39,344 nt of DNA from Collinsella aerofaciens (GTDB taxonomy: Bacteria; Actinomycetota; Coriobacteriia; Coriobacteriales; Coriobacteriaceae), in the NCBI RefSeq assembly GCF_028209625.1, contig NZ_JAQLDU010000017.1, positions 1-39,344 of the forward strand, written 5' to 3'. Under the pieces are notes generated by a model, which made no database searches, had not been told where the DNA came from, and saw only the letters and a program-made list of their open reading frames with translations. The position numbers were made by a program, and so were the translations under genes. Position 1 is the stretch's first letter; every line of letters begins with the position of its first letter. Below, piece by piece: positions 31,259-39,328 of the stretch.

Positions 31259-32446
31259 TTAACCAAGCAAAAGTAATCGTTTGTAGACATCGAGGCCTTT
31301 GAGCAGGACTTCCTCGTCAAAGAGCATGGTATCAGTATGCAGGGCACTCGTGGCATAGGCGGGGCAGCCCTCGGCGTCGCTCGGGTTATCCTGACTGACA
31401 GGAACGCCCGTGCCCAGCAAGAAGAACACACCCGGCAGATGGCGCTGATAGAAAGCGAAGTCCTCGGCAATCAGCAAAGGCTCATCCACGAGCTGCAGCT
31501 CGGGCAAGGCAGGCGCGACATTGGCAAATAGCTCGGGGTCGTTGTCAACCGGCGGATAGCCCTCGGCAAAGTCAAGATCGTACGTGCAGCCCGTTGCAGC
31601 GCATGCCTCATCAAGCACGCGGTGCACGCCCCCGCGTGCACGGTCGAACATGTCGTCTGTAAACACACGCAGGCTGCCGGCAACATGGGCCTCCCCCGCC
31701 ACCGCGTTGCAGACGGTGCCGGCCTGCAGCAGGCCGAACTTACCAATGCAGGGCTCGTCGGCACCCAACTCGTCCATCAATTCGCGCTCGGCGACCAAGA
31801 ACTTGGCAGCCGCCAGCGCCGCATCGTGTGATTCGTTTACGGGAACGCCGTAAGTCTTGGCGATATGGATACTTGTCCCGTGAATGCGCACGTGCGTCTC
31901 ACTCGAGCGCGCCAGCAATGGACCGGAGCAGCTCGCCAACGTGCCGGCAGGCAGATCGGGCCACACATGGAAGCCAAAAATGCGGTCGACCCCGTAGCGC
32001 TCGAACACACCGCTCTCGCATACCGTCTTGGCACCACCGGTCGTTTCCTCGGCCGGCTGGAACACAAAAAGCACGTTGTGCCTCATGGCGCCCGGCCGCT
32101 TGCGAATCGTACGGTCGACATGCGTCGCGGCGGCAAGTGCCATAGCCATGTGTCCGTCATGTCCGCAAGCGTGCATCTTGCCGGGATGGGTCGAGGCGAA
32201 CGCTGCCCCTGTTGCCTCGGCAATGGGCAGCGCATCCATGTCGGCCCGAATCGCCGTGGCATGTGCGGCGCCAACGCCAGCATCGAAGAAAGCGCAGACG
32301 CAGCTGGGGCACGGATGGGTCACCTCGCAAACAAGCGGTGCCAGCACGCCCTCGATATAAGCGATGGTTTGCGGAAGATCGAAATCGAGCTCCGGAATGC
32401 GATGGAGATCGCGGCGATAGCGACGGAGTTCTTGGAGCTCGGTCAT
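31259..32446 (-). CDS. M20D amidohydrolase, possible N-acetyl-diaminopimelate deacetylase
   Basis: A 395-residue member of the M20D amidohydrolase family (IAA-amino acid hydrolase, hippurate hydrolase, YkuR). It begins RRYRRDLHRIPELDFDLPQT. The metal and catalytic sites are IRADMDALPI, MHACGHDGHMAMAL and FQPAEETTGGA. A dimerisation domain and the C-terminal IAEDFAFYQRHLPGVFFLLG complete it. It is divergent from, and about 380 bases from, the lysA-dapA/dapB/dapH operon. DapH makes N-acetyl intermediates, so the deacetylase of that route (DapL) is an attractive assignment. This rests on context; general amino-acyl deacylation is the alternative. I start at MTELQELRRY because AAGGGAT precedes it; the long upstream extension is unlike the family. 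Confidence 0.8.
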   Translation of the reverse strand: MTELQELRRYRRDLHRIPELDFDLPQTIAYIEGVLAPLVCEVTHPCPSCVCAFFDAGVGAAHATAIRADMDALPIAEATGAAFASTHPGKMHACGHDGHMAMALAAATHVDRTIRKRPGAMRHNVLFVFQPAEETTGGAKTVCESGVFERYGVDRIFGFHVWPDLPAGTLASCSGPLLARSSETHVRIHGTSIHIAKTYGVPVNESHDAALAAAKFLVAERELMDELGADEPCIGKFGLLQAGTVCNAVAGEAHVAGSLRVFTDDMFDRARGGVHRVLDEACAATGCTYDLDFAEGYPPVDNDPELFANVAPALPELQLVDEPLLIAEDFAFYQRHLPGVFFLLGTGVPVSQDNPSDAEGCPAYATSALHTDTMLFDEEVLLKGLDVYKRLLLLG

Positions 32447-32557
32447 AGAGGATCCCTTCGTGAGGCATATCTGTTGCAACTTATATGTGATACAGGATTG
32501 TGGCACACATGTTTCCAGCATATTGCTGCATTTTTTAAACGTTATATACGAATACTC

Positions 32558-32586
32558 TTGTTTGGTAAAGTGCAACGTGGTAGGGT
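32558..32586 (+). promoter_or_regulatory. Putative promoter of the lysine operon
   Basis: TTGTTT (32558-32563), a 17-base spacer and TAGGGT (32581-32586) are correctly spaced. Transcription would begin at about 32592, just before the riboswitch. Confidence 0.4.
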
Positions 32587-32593
32587 CGTTACC

Positions 32594-32735
32594 ACTTGAT
32601 AGAGGCGCGGGCACGAAGAACCGCGGGCGAGCCGGCAGGCTTTGACCCCGCGGGGAGGCGAAACCCGCCGAACTGGGCTTTTCGGGCACGAACAACCTGG
32701 TGGGCCTGCGGGAAACACCCGCAGGACTGTCTGCA
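32594..32735 (+). promoter_or_regulatory. Lysine riboswitch (L box)
   Basis: Conserved L-box blocks are present in order: GATAGAGGCGCG (32598-32609), GAAGAACCGCGGG, CGAAACCCGCCGAACTGG (32659-32676), a CCTGCGGG-AAACA-CCCGCAGG hairpin (32705-32725) and GGACTGTC (to 32731). GATAG pairs with CTGTC as the closing P1 helix. It lies directly upstream of lysA-dapA, as expected. No intrinsic terminator follows. A stem CTATCCGGAC (32750-32759) with GTCTGGATAG (32801-32810) ends right before the GAGG at 32812, which suggests control of translation. Confidence 0.88.
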
Positions 32736-32825
32736 GCAATGCGGGAGCGCTATCCGGACATTGGGTCCACGCTATGCGGATTCGATGCGCAGATGGCGCC
32801 GTCTGGATAGCGAGGTTTACGGGAC

Positions 32826-35135
32826 ATGGCATTGACTCCCAACGAGGCATATGCGGCCAAGCAGCCGTTTGTGGACAAGGAGACGCTCGAGCATATCGTC
32901 GAGCAGTTCCCCACGCCGTTTCATCTATATGACGAGGCGGGCATCCGCCGCAACATGCAAGAGGTGCGCGACGCCTTCGCATGGAACCCGGGCTTTAAGG
33001 AATACTTTGCCGTCAAGGCAAATCCCAACCCGGCGCTCATCTCCATTCTCAACGAATACGGCTGCGGCTGCGATTGCTCGAGCTATACCGAGCTCATGAT
33101 TGCCCGCTCGCTGGGCATCACGGGACACGACATCATGTTCTCGTCCAACGACACGCCGGCAGCGGACTTTGAGCTCGCCGACAAGCTGGGCGCCATCGTC
33201 AACTTTGACGACATCAGCCACATCGAATTCTTTGAGCGCGTTGCGGGGCCCATCCCCAAGACGGTCAGCTGCCGCTTTAATCCGGGCGGCTTGTTCCAGC
33301 TCTCCAACGGCATCATGGATAACCCCGGCGACTCCAAATACGGCATGACCACCGAGCAGCTCTTTGAGGCTTTCCACATGCTCAAGGCCAAGGGCGCCGA
33401 GAATTTTGGCATCCATGCCTTCCTTGCCAGCAACACCGTCACCAACGACTACTACCCCAAGCTCGCGCGCATCCTCTTTGAGCTTGCCGTGCGCCTGGAG
33501 CGCGAGACCGGTGCACATGTCGCCTTCATCAATCTGTCCGGCGGCGTCGGCATCCCCTATCTACCCGAGCAGCAGGCCAACGACATTCACGCCATCGGCG
33601 AGGGGGTGCACGCGGCCTACGACGAGATCCTGGTTCCCGCCGGTATGGGCGATGTGGCCATCTGCACCGAGATGGGCCGCTTTATGATGGGGCCCTACGG
33701 CTGCCTGGTCACCAAGGCTATCCACGAAAAGCAGATCTACAAGGACTATATCGGTGTCGACGCAAGCGCCGTCGATCTGATCCGTCCTGCCATGTACGGC
33801 GCCTACCACCACATTACGGTAATGGGTCAGCCGGGTGGCGCCGACAAGACCGCAGCGCCTGTCACAAACACGTACGACATTACGGGCAATCTGTGCGAGA
33901 ACAACGACAAGTTCGCCATCGACCGCGAGCTACCGCAGATCGACATGGGTGATGTGCTCGTGATCCACGATACCGGCGCGCATGGCTACTCCATGGGCTA
34001 CAACTACAACGGCCGTCTGCGCTCCGCCGAGGTGCTGCTGCGCCCCGATGGCTCGGCCGACCTCATCCGCCGCGCCGAGCGCCCGGGCGATTACTTTGCC
34101 ACACTCGACGTGCTGCCGAGCGGCCGAGAGCTGCTGGCCAAGTCGCGCGCCGAAAGTGCTCGCCGTCGTGCCCAAGACGAGCGCCTGGCAGTCGCCGCCC
34201 AATGGAACAAACGCATCCAGATCGCGGACGCGAAGGAGAAGAACATGGACATCCGCAATCTCGAGGGCTCAATCGTCGCCCTTGTTACGCCGTTTAAAAA
34301 GGACGGCAGCGTCGACTTTGACGCGCTCGAACGCCTTATCGATTTCCACCTGCAAAACGGCACCGATGCCATCCTCACCCTGGGCACCACCGGCGAGAGC
34401 GCCACGATGACCGATGACGAGGACAACTCCGTCGTCGCCGCCGTGGTCAAGCATGTTGCAGGACGCGTCCCCGTCATCGCCGGCTCGGGCTCCAACTCCA
34501 CGCAGACGATGCTCACCAAGTCGCTCACCTACCAGGGCTTGGGAGCCGACGGCCTGCTGCTCATCACCCCCTACTACAACAAGTCCAACGAAGAGGGCAT
34601 CTATCAGCACTTTAAGACCGTCGCCGATGCTGTGGACATCCCCTGCATCCTGTACAACATCCCCGGCCGCTGCGGCTGCGGCATCAGCGAGCGCAACGTA
34701 GAGCGCTTGGCCGCGCACCCCAACATCATGGGTATTAAGGAAGCCTCGGGCAACGTCGCCTACGCGGCCAAGATCGCCCACCTGCTGTCCGACGACTTCC
34801 GCATGTACTCGGGCGAGGACGCGCTCACCGTGCCGCTCATGAGCCTGGGCGCCTCGGGCACCATCAGCGTGTGGGCCGACGTTCAGCCGCAGCTTGTGCA
34901 TGACATGTGCCGCGCCTATTTGGACGGTGACGTGGCACGCGCCCGCAATATCCAGATTGCCGGCCAGCCGCTCATCAATGCCCTCTTTAGCGAGGTCAAC
35001 CCCATCCCTGTCAAGGAAGCGCTCGCTCAGATGGGTATGATCGAGGCAAACTACCGCATGCCGCTATGCCCCATGGCAGACGACACGCGCGCTGCACTTA
35101 CCGATGCTCTGAAGGGAGCTGGTCTGCTTGATTAA
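32826..35135 (+). CDS. lysA-dapA: LysA-DapA fusion: diaminopimelate decarboxylase and dihydrodipicolinate synthase
   Basis: One 769-codon frame encodes two complete enzymes. Residues about 20-445 are a fold-III PLP decarboxylase of the LysA family: PLP lysine in FAVKANPNP, LSGGVGIPY, EMGRFMMGP (where EPGR is usual), catalytic CENND, and GYSMGYNYNGR. Residues 446-473 form a charged, Arg/Ala/Gln-rich linker. From M474 (34245) the frame is a full-length 296-residue DapA with GTTGES, YYNKSN and the Schiff-base lysine in GIKEAS. DapA makes the first committed intermediate of lysine synthesis and LysA the last product. AAGGAG precedes codon 474, so DapA may also be made separately by internal initiation. 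A lysine riboswitch lies upstream, and dapB overlaps the end by eight bases. Confidence 0.88.
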   Translation: MALTPNEAYAAKQPFVDKETLEHIVEQFPTPFHLYDEAGIRRNMQEVRDAFAWNPGFKEYFAVKANPNPALISILNEYGCGCDCSSYTELMIARSLGITGHDIMFSSNDTPAADFELADKLGAIVNFDDISHIEFFERVAGPIPKTVSCRFNPGGLFQLSNGIMDNPGDSKYGMTTEQLFEAFHMLKAKGAENFGIHAFLASNTVTNDYYPKLARILFELAVRLERETGAHVAFINLSGGVGIPYLPEQQANDIHAIGEGVHAAYDEILVPAGMGDVAICTEMGRFMMGPYGCLVTKAIHEKQIYKDYIGVDASAVDLIRPAMYGAYHHITVMGQPGGADKTAAPVTNTYDITGNLCENNDKFAIDRELPQIDMGDVLVIHDTGAHGYSMGYNYNGRLRSAEVLLRPDGSADLIRRAERPGDYFATLDVLPSGRELLAKSRAESARRRAQDERLAVAAQWNKRIQIADAKEKNMDIRNLEGSIVALVTPFKKDGSVDFDALERLIDFHLQNGTDAILTLGTTGESATMTDDEDNSVVAAVVKHVAGRVPVIAGSGSNSTQTMLTKSLTYQGLGADGLLLITPYYNKSNEEGIYQHFKTVADAVDIPCILYNIPGRCGCGISERNVERLAAHPNIMGIKEASGNVAYAAKIAHLLSDDFRMYSGEDALTVPLMSLGASGTISVWADVQPQLVHDMCRAYLDGDVARARNIQIAGQPLINALFSEVNPIPVKEALAQMGMIEANYRMPLCPMADDTRAALTDALKGAGLLD
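34245..35135 (+). CDS. dapA: Possible stand-alone DapA from an internal start
   Basis: An ATG at codon 474 of the LysA-DapA frame is preceded by GAAGGAGAAGAAC, an excellent ribosome site. It opens exactly where the DapA homology begins (MDIRNLEGSIVALVTPF). The resulting 296-residue product has the normal length for dihydrodipicolinate synthase. The upstream frame has no stop codon, so a fusion product, a separate DapA, or both may be made. Confidence 0.6.
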   Translation: MDIRNLEGSIVALVTPFKKDGSVDFDALERLIDFHLQNGTDAILTLGTTGESATMTDDEDNSVVAAVVKHVAGRVPVIAGSGSNSTQTMLTKSLTYQGLGADGLLLITPYYNKSNEEGIYQHFKTVADAVDIPCILYNIPGRCGCGISERNVERLAAHPNIMGIKEASGNVAYAAKIAHLLSDDFRMYSGEDALTVPLMSLGASGTISVWADVQPQLVHDMCRAYLDGDVARARNIQIAGQPLINALFSEVNPIPVKEALAQMGMIEANYRMPLCPMADDTRAALTDALKGAGLLD

Positions 35136-35868
35136 GACCGTCATTATGGGAACGGGCCGCATGGGCTCGCTCATCCGCACCACCGCCGAGGGCATTGTCA
35201 ACGCCGCTGGAGAGCCCGTTTTTGACATCGTCGCCCAGATCGGCTTCGACTTGTCCGAGCTCGAGAGCGCACCGGCCGCCGATGTAATCATCGACTTCTC
35301 GAACGTCGTGACCTTCGATGCCGTTGTCGCCTATGTCGAGCGCACGGGTGCCGCACTCGTTTCCGGCACCACGGGCTATACGCCCGAGCAGATGGATCGC
35401 CTGCGCGAGCTGGGTCAGAACGCCCGTGTTATGCACTCGGGCAACTACTCTATCGGTATCGCCGCCCTGCGCCATCTGGTTGCCCAGGCCACGAGCGAGC
35501 TGCCCGGCTTTGACTGCGAAATCGTCGAGACGCACCACAGCCAAAAGGTCGACGCTCCCAGCGGCACCGCCAAGCTGCTACTCGACGCCGTCGTCGAAGC
35601 CGAGCCCGAGGCAGGCTACCACCCCGTCTATGGCCGCGAGGGCATGTGCGGCGCGCGCGACCCCAAGGAGATCGGCATGCACTCGCTGCGCGGCGGCACC
35701 GTCGCCGGCGTGCACGAGGTAAGCTTTTTCGGCCAGGACGAGGAGGTCACGCTCACGCACCGCGCCACGAGCCGTCAGATCTTCGTCAACGGCGCCCTGG
35801 CAGCCGCGCAGAAGCTCGTCACCCGCAAGCCTGGCTTCTATACGTTCGACCAGGTCATGTTTGCCTAA
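35128..35868 (+). CDS. dapB: 4-hydroxy-tetrahydrodipicolinate reductase
   Basis: A 246-residue enzyme of normal DapB length. The N-terminal nucleotide-binding loop is VIMGTGRMGSLI. The catalytic block VETHHSQKVDAPSGTAKLL carries the His-His pair and the Lys needed for hydride transfer to the DapA product. The C-terminal part ends in the family's HRATSRQIFVNGALAA. It starts at a TTG that overlaps the lysA-dapA stop codon by eight bases, with GAAGGGAG upstream, so translation is coupled to DapA. dapH follows after 39 bases. Confidence 0.94.
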   Translation: MIKTVIMGTGRMGSLIRTTAEGIVNAAGEPVFDIVAQIGFDLSELESAPAADVIIDFSNVVTFDAVVAYVERTGAALVSGTTGYTPEQMDRLRELGQNARVMHSGNYSIGIAALRHLVAQATSELPGFDCEIVETHHSQKVDAPSGTAKLLLDAVVEAEPEAGYHPVYGREGMCGARDPKEIGMHSLRGGTVAGVHEVSFFGQDEEVTLTHRATSRQIFVNGALAAAQKLVTRKPGFYTFDQVMFA

Positions 35869-35907
35869 CCAAGTATCAACCGGATCCACTCAAAGGAGAG
35901 ACAGCAA

Positions 35908-36627
35908 ATGAGTAATGCAGCCGAGATGGATGCACAGGAGATTATCAACTACATCGCAACCGCACCCAAGAAAACGCCCGTCAAACTGTACGTGCGCGAA
36001 AAGCCGGGCATGAAGGTCCAGTGGGGCAATGCGCACGTCTACGGCGGTCGTCGTGGCAAGACCGTCTTTGGTGACTGGGATGAGCTCAAGGCAATCCTCG
36101 ACGTCAACGCCGACTCCATCGACTACTACGACGTAGAGAACGACTGCCGCAACTCCGCCGTGCCCATGCTCGACCTCAAGGGTATCAACGCCCGCATCGA
36201 GCCGGGCGCGATCATCCGCGACCGTGTCGAGATTGGCGATCGCGCCGTCATCATGATGGGCGCCATCATCAACATCGGCTCCGTCATTGGCGAAGGCTCC
36301 ATGATCGACATGGGCGCTGTGCTGGGCGGCCGCGCCACCGTGGGCAAGAACTGCCACATCGGCGCCGGCACCGTGCTGGCAGGCGTCGTGGAGCCCGCCA
36401 GTGCCACGCCCGTCATCATCGAGGACGACGTTATGATCGGCGCCAATGCCGTGGTCCTGGAGGGCGTGCACGTAGGCAAGGGCGCTGTCGTTGCCGCCGG
36501 CGCCGTGTGCGTCGAGGACGTCCCCGCCGGTGCCGTCGTGGCCGGTGTCCCCGCCCGCGTCATCAAGATGCGCGACGAGAAGACCGACAGCAAGACCGGC
36601 CTGGAAGAGGGTCTGCGCCAGCTCTAG
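35908..36627 (+). CDS. dapH: Tetrahydrodipicolinate N-acetyltransferase
   Basis: A 239-residue left-handed beta-helix acyltransferase, close in length to B. subtilis DapH. The N-terminal DapH domain (about 1-85) includes [16 protein letters not shown]. The hexapeptide repeats follow ([54 protein letters not shown]), then GVPARVIKM. It transfers acetyl from acetyl-CoA to tetrahydrodipicolinate, so this organism uses the acetylase route to diaminopimelate. AAAGGAG precedes the ATG. It is the last gene of the riboswitch-controlled operon. The aminotransferase and epimerase of the pathway are not in the window. Confidence 0.93.
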   Translation: MSNAAEMDAQEIINYIATAPKKTPVKLYVREKPGMKVQWGNAHVYGGRRGKTVFGDWDELKAILDVNADSIDYYDVENDCRNSAVPMLDLKGINARIEPGAIIRDRVEIGDRAVIMMGAIINIGSVIGEGSMIDMGAVLGGRATVGKNCHIGAGTVLAGVVEPASATPVIIEDDVMIGANAVVLEGVHVGKGAVVAAGAVCVEDVPAGAVVAGVPARVIKMRDEKTDSKTGLEEGLRQL

Positions 36628-36628
36628 G

Positions 36629-36656
36629 GTTACGCGGTTTTACCAAACCGCGTAAC
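36629..36656 (+). terminator. 12-bp hairpin directly after dapH
   Basis: GTTACGCGGTTT (36629-36640) and AAACCGCGTAAC (36645-36656) pair perfectly around TACC, beginning two bases after the dapH stop. No U-run follows, so it may be a 3'-end stabiliser or part of the repeat block rather than a classical terminator. Confidence 0.5.
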
Positions 36657-36658
36657 TA

Positions 36659-36717
36659 GTCGACGCTGCACTTTTGGTTCCGTCGTTCTAACGAACGACG
36701 GATCGGTCGACGCTGCA
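36659..36717. repeat. 12-bp direct repeats flanking a 9-bp hairpin
   Basis: GTCGACGCTGCA occurs at 36659-36670 and again at 36706-36717. Between them CCGTCGTTC (36680-36688) pairs with GAACGACGG (36693-36701) around TAAC. The arrangement resembles a small repeat or insertion remnant. Confidence 0.7.
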
Positions 36718-36813
36718 AACGCCCCTAAGCGGCAATCTGACGTTCAATCGTCGGTCGCGTACCGAAGTACGCTTCCCTCCTCTTTCACGTCACCTTGCTC
36801 GCTTAGGGGCGTT
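36718..36813 (+). other. 96-base nested stem-loop, structured RNA or repeat element
   Basis: The outer arms AACGCCCCTAAGCG (36718-36731) and CGCTTAGGGGCGTT (36800-36813) are a perfect 14-bp inverted repeat. Inside lie TGACGT (36738-36743) with ACGTCA (36787-36792), and GCGTAC-CGAA-GTACGC (36757-36772). The right arm runs into TTTT, so it could end a transcript. No coding frame fits. It may be a small RNA, a mobile-element relic or an elaborate terminator. Confidence 0.6.
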
Positions 36814-36859
36814 TTCGCTGACGTATGCTCAACCTACGGCGCAATTCAGCTCCAAGCAA

Positions 36860-36894
36860 AAAGGCCGAAGCCCTCATCCGAGGCTTCGGCCTTT
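36860..36894. terminator. Bidirectional terminator, lysine operon versus NA37 gene
   Basis: AAAGGCCGAAGCC (36860-36872) and GGCTTCGGCCTTT (36882-36894) form a perfect 13-bp stem with A- and T-rich flanks. It lies just before the end of the convergent nucleoid-protein gene. Confidence 0.88.
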
Positions 36895-36919
36895 GCTTTG
36901 TCTGCAGTTCAAACGCAGT

Positions 36920-37924
36920 TTATCGATTCTCAATTGACCCGATGTTTTTGAGCTCGATGGAGATGAGGCCGTTGGGCTCGTTGACGAACTCGATGTACTC
37001 GGAATTCGAACCCATCTCGGCCGGGAAGCTGATTTCGATACCCGTGTCGGTACGGATCTTGTGATTACGCACGGCAGCGCGCTCGACCTGCTTGCGCTCC
37101 ACGGGAACACGCTCGGGAACCTTCTCCTCGGTCAGTGCCGCGCGCACGCTTTCCTTGATGACCGGTTCGTCCTCAAAGACCTCATCGACGATATCCCAAG
37201 GCGGCAGCTCCTCGTCATCCTCAACCTTCTCGGCAACGGCAGCCTTAACCTTGGCGAGTGCCACGGCCGTGTTGGCACCGTGCTCCTCGGCGACTTCCTC
37301 GACCACACGCGTCACGGTGTCGATGACCTCCTTGCCCGATACACCCGTGTCGCACTGCAGCAGGCCATCGGGGATAAGCATACGGTCCTCGCCGGCAATC
37401 TTGCGCTTCTTGTCCACGTAGCCGATCTCCATGGTACTCGCGCGCACGATGGCATAGCTCGGCACCTTTTGCGAGGGGTTTGGCAGAATAGCGTAGTGGC
37501 GCGCGATGTCGTTGCGCACCTCCCCCTCCTCGCGGCCCACTTCGTGCATAAAAGCCTGCTTGGAGCCCAGCAGCATCACGGCAAACCAGCGGGCATCCTC
37601 ATCGTCGTCAAAATCGGCCACGAGCACGTCGGTGGACTCGGCTTTCTCGGCTTTGGTGAGCTCGGAAGAGATGAACTCCGCAATCCGCTGCGACAGGTCC
37701 ACGAACTCGCGCTCGCCAAAGAAATAGCCCTTGAGTTCGCCGCCAAACGCAGAGTTCTCGGCAAACGTGGCACGTTTATTGTCGGCCGAGGTTCGTGCGC
37801 GGCGCAGATGCGTGGTCACGAAGTTGCGCACGGTACGGCTTTCGATATCGAGCTCGCGCTGGCTCATAACGTTAACGGCAGAGTCAAAGTCCAGGATATG
37901 CAGAATCGCGTGATTGATTTTCAT
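36920..37924 (-). CDS. NA37/YejK-family nucleoid-associated protein
   Basis: A protein of about 334 residues resembling the 37-kDa nucleoid-associated (NA37, YejK) family. It begins MKINHAILHILDFDSAVNVM. A conserved middle block reads GEREFVDLSQRIAEFI and VLVADFDDDEDARWFAVMLL. An acidic linker at about 225-265 (KVEDDEELPPWDIVDEVFED) and a small beta-rich end follow. Such proteins bind the nucleoid; their exact role is unsettled. I use the second Met because GGA is properly spaced before it; MPYM would leave no room for a ribosome site. It stands alone between a terminator and the next minus-strand gene. Confidence 0.8.
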   Translation of the reverse strand: MKINHAILHILDFDSAVNVMSQRELDIESRTVRNFVTTHLRRARTSADNKRATFAENSAFGGELKGYFFGEREFVDLSQRIAEFISSELTKAEKAESTDVLVADFDDDEDARWFAVMLLGSKQAFMHEVGREEGEVRNDIARHYAILPNPSQKVPSYAIVRASTMEIGYVDKKRKIAGEDRMLIPDGLLQCDTGVSGKEVIDTVTRVVEEVAEEHGANTAVALAKVKAAVAEKVEDDEELPPWDIVDEVFEDEPVIKESVRAALTEEKVPERVPVERKQVERAAVRNHKIRTDTGIEISFPAEMGSNSEYIEFVNEPNGLISIELKNIGSIENR

Positions 37925-38035
37925 ATACGGCATTCCGTTCTAGATCGATTTCGGCACGAACCAGTATAGCGGTCGAGCCCGCCCCAAGCGCATCGAAGAT
38001 TGCTGCATTGGGGCCAGGTTTCTCTGCACCAATGG

Positions 38036-39196
38036 TTAACGCAGGAGCTCGGACTGCCAGGCCTCGAGTTGTTCTGCCAGACTCTTACCGGCAGCGGACA
38101 TGTCGATCTGAGGGCGTTTGGGCAGCAATGCACATCTAAGGATTGCCGCGATGGTCTGCGAAACAAAATGGCGCGTATCCTTGTCAAAGCCTTGGGCGGC
38201 CCGGAGCATCACAGGCAGGTTCTCGCGCATGTTCCCGGCGATATCCGCAAAACGTTCGGCGCCCGTAGCCTCAAACACGGAGAACAACGCATCTACAAAA
38301 CGCTCGCGCTCGCCAGGTGACACTGCAAGCAGCATCTCGCGAATAGAGCCATCAACATATCGCGCGCCAGCAGACAGGCGTTCGCAATACACAAAATCGC
38401 AGCCGTCGACCACCCAGCTAAAGGGATTGTGTTGCAGCAGGCTAAACTCGGTGCTTTCGACGATAGCGTAGTCCTCTTGCGTCTCGAACATCATGCCGAA
38501 GATCGAAGACTGGGGCAGGGTTTTATCAATACGACCAGAAAGGCTCGCAAAGGCGTCTCCGTTCAGAAACTCCTCGACAAAGCCAGGGCCATCGTGGGAG
38601 AAGACCCGCTCAATCCGGTTGCGAGCACCGCTTGAGCACATCGCTGCACCATACACAGCCAGATTTCCGCCCTTGGAATGGCCTCCGCACAAGAGCGGCC
38701 CGTCAATCGCATCCGCCGCCTCGTCCACATAACGCGCCGCGGATTCCTGGGCCGGCACAGGACACCGGAACGCCATGTTAAAGTCCTCTTTCCAGCCCAC
38801 AATCGTGCTGTCGGTCCCTCGGAAGGAAACGTAGCTAAACCCTGCCGGAAATCGGAGCGTCATGGCCGCAAACTGCTCCGTCATCGTAACATCGTTCACG
38901 GCGCGATAGCCGCAAATGCGCGCACCGCAGTATCTGGGATTTGCTGCCACTGCCTCCAACAAGGTAAGGCTTCCCTCTGGATTCCACAAGTCGCCAACCA
39001 TATCCCGATAGCACTCGGCACGTAGCAGCTCGCGCACGTCAAGCCCCCGCCAGCCCTCAAGCTCTGGCATGTCGTCCGGCAGGCGCAAATACGACAACCA
39101 GGCAAAGACCAGACTGTCCACCGCGCAGAACGGCCGCTCATCAAACGAGTCAAAGGCCGTCTGGGCATAGGTCAAAAAGTTAGGCGAATCAGACAT
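38036..39196 (-). CDS. DUF2974 lipase-like alpha/beta hydrolase
   Basis: A 386-residue protein of the DUF2974/Mbeg1-like family. It contains SYVSFRGTDSTIVGWKEDF, typical of class 3 lipases. The nucleophile elbow GGHSKGGNLAVYGAA (GxSxG, Ser at about residue 178) is followed by an Asp in FSHDGPGF as a likely triad member. There is no signal peptide, so it should act in the cytoplasm or leave by an unusual route. The lipid or ester substrate is unknown. The ATG lies after GGGAGGGTC. It precedes the NA37 gene on the same strand, with about 110 bases between. Confidence 0.85.
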   Translation of the reverse strand: MSDSPNFLTYAQTAFDSFDERPFCAVDSLVFAWLSYLRLPDDMPELEGWRGLDVRELLRAECYRDMVGDLWNPEGSLTLLEAVAANPRYCGARICGYRAVNDVTMTEQFAAMTLRFPAGFSYVSFRGTDSTIVGWKEDFNMAFRCPVPAQESAARYVDEAADAIDGPLLCGGHSKGGNLAVYGAAMCSSGARNRIERVFSHDGPGFVEEFLNGDAFASLSGRIDKTLPQSSIFGMMFETQEDYAIVESTEFSLLQHNPFSWVVDGCDFVYCERLSAGARYVDGSIREMLLAVSPGERERFVDALFSVFEATGAERFADIAGNMRENLPVMLRAAQGFDKDTRHFVSQTIAAILRCALLPKRPQIDMSAAGKSLAEQLEAWQSELLR

Positions 39197-39328
39197 GACC
39201 CTCCCATCAACAATGGTGCAAGGGGGACAGGCTGGTTTTGCACCGATTGCACCTCATTTGATGCAAATGAACTGCATCCCATTTCTTGGACTTTGAAATT
39301 AAGGTTCGAGAAAAGGGAGGCATCGGAA

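Noticed and set aside
32447..32695. 83-codon N-terminal extension of the M20D hydrolase
   Set aside because: It would run across the divergent promoter and into the riboswitch, has no family similarity, and MTELQELRRY has its own ribosome site.
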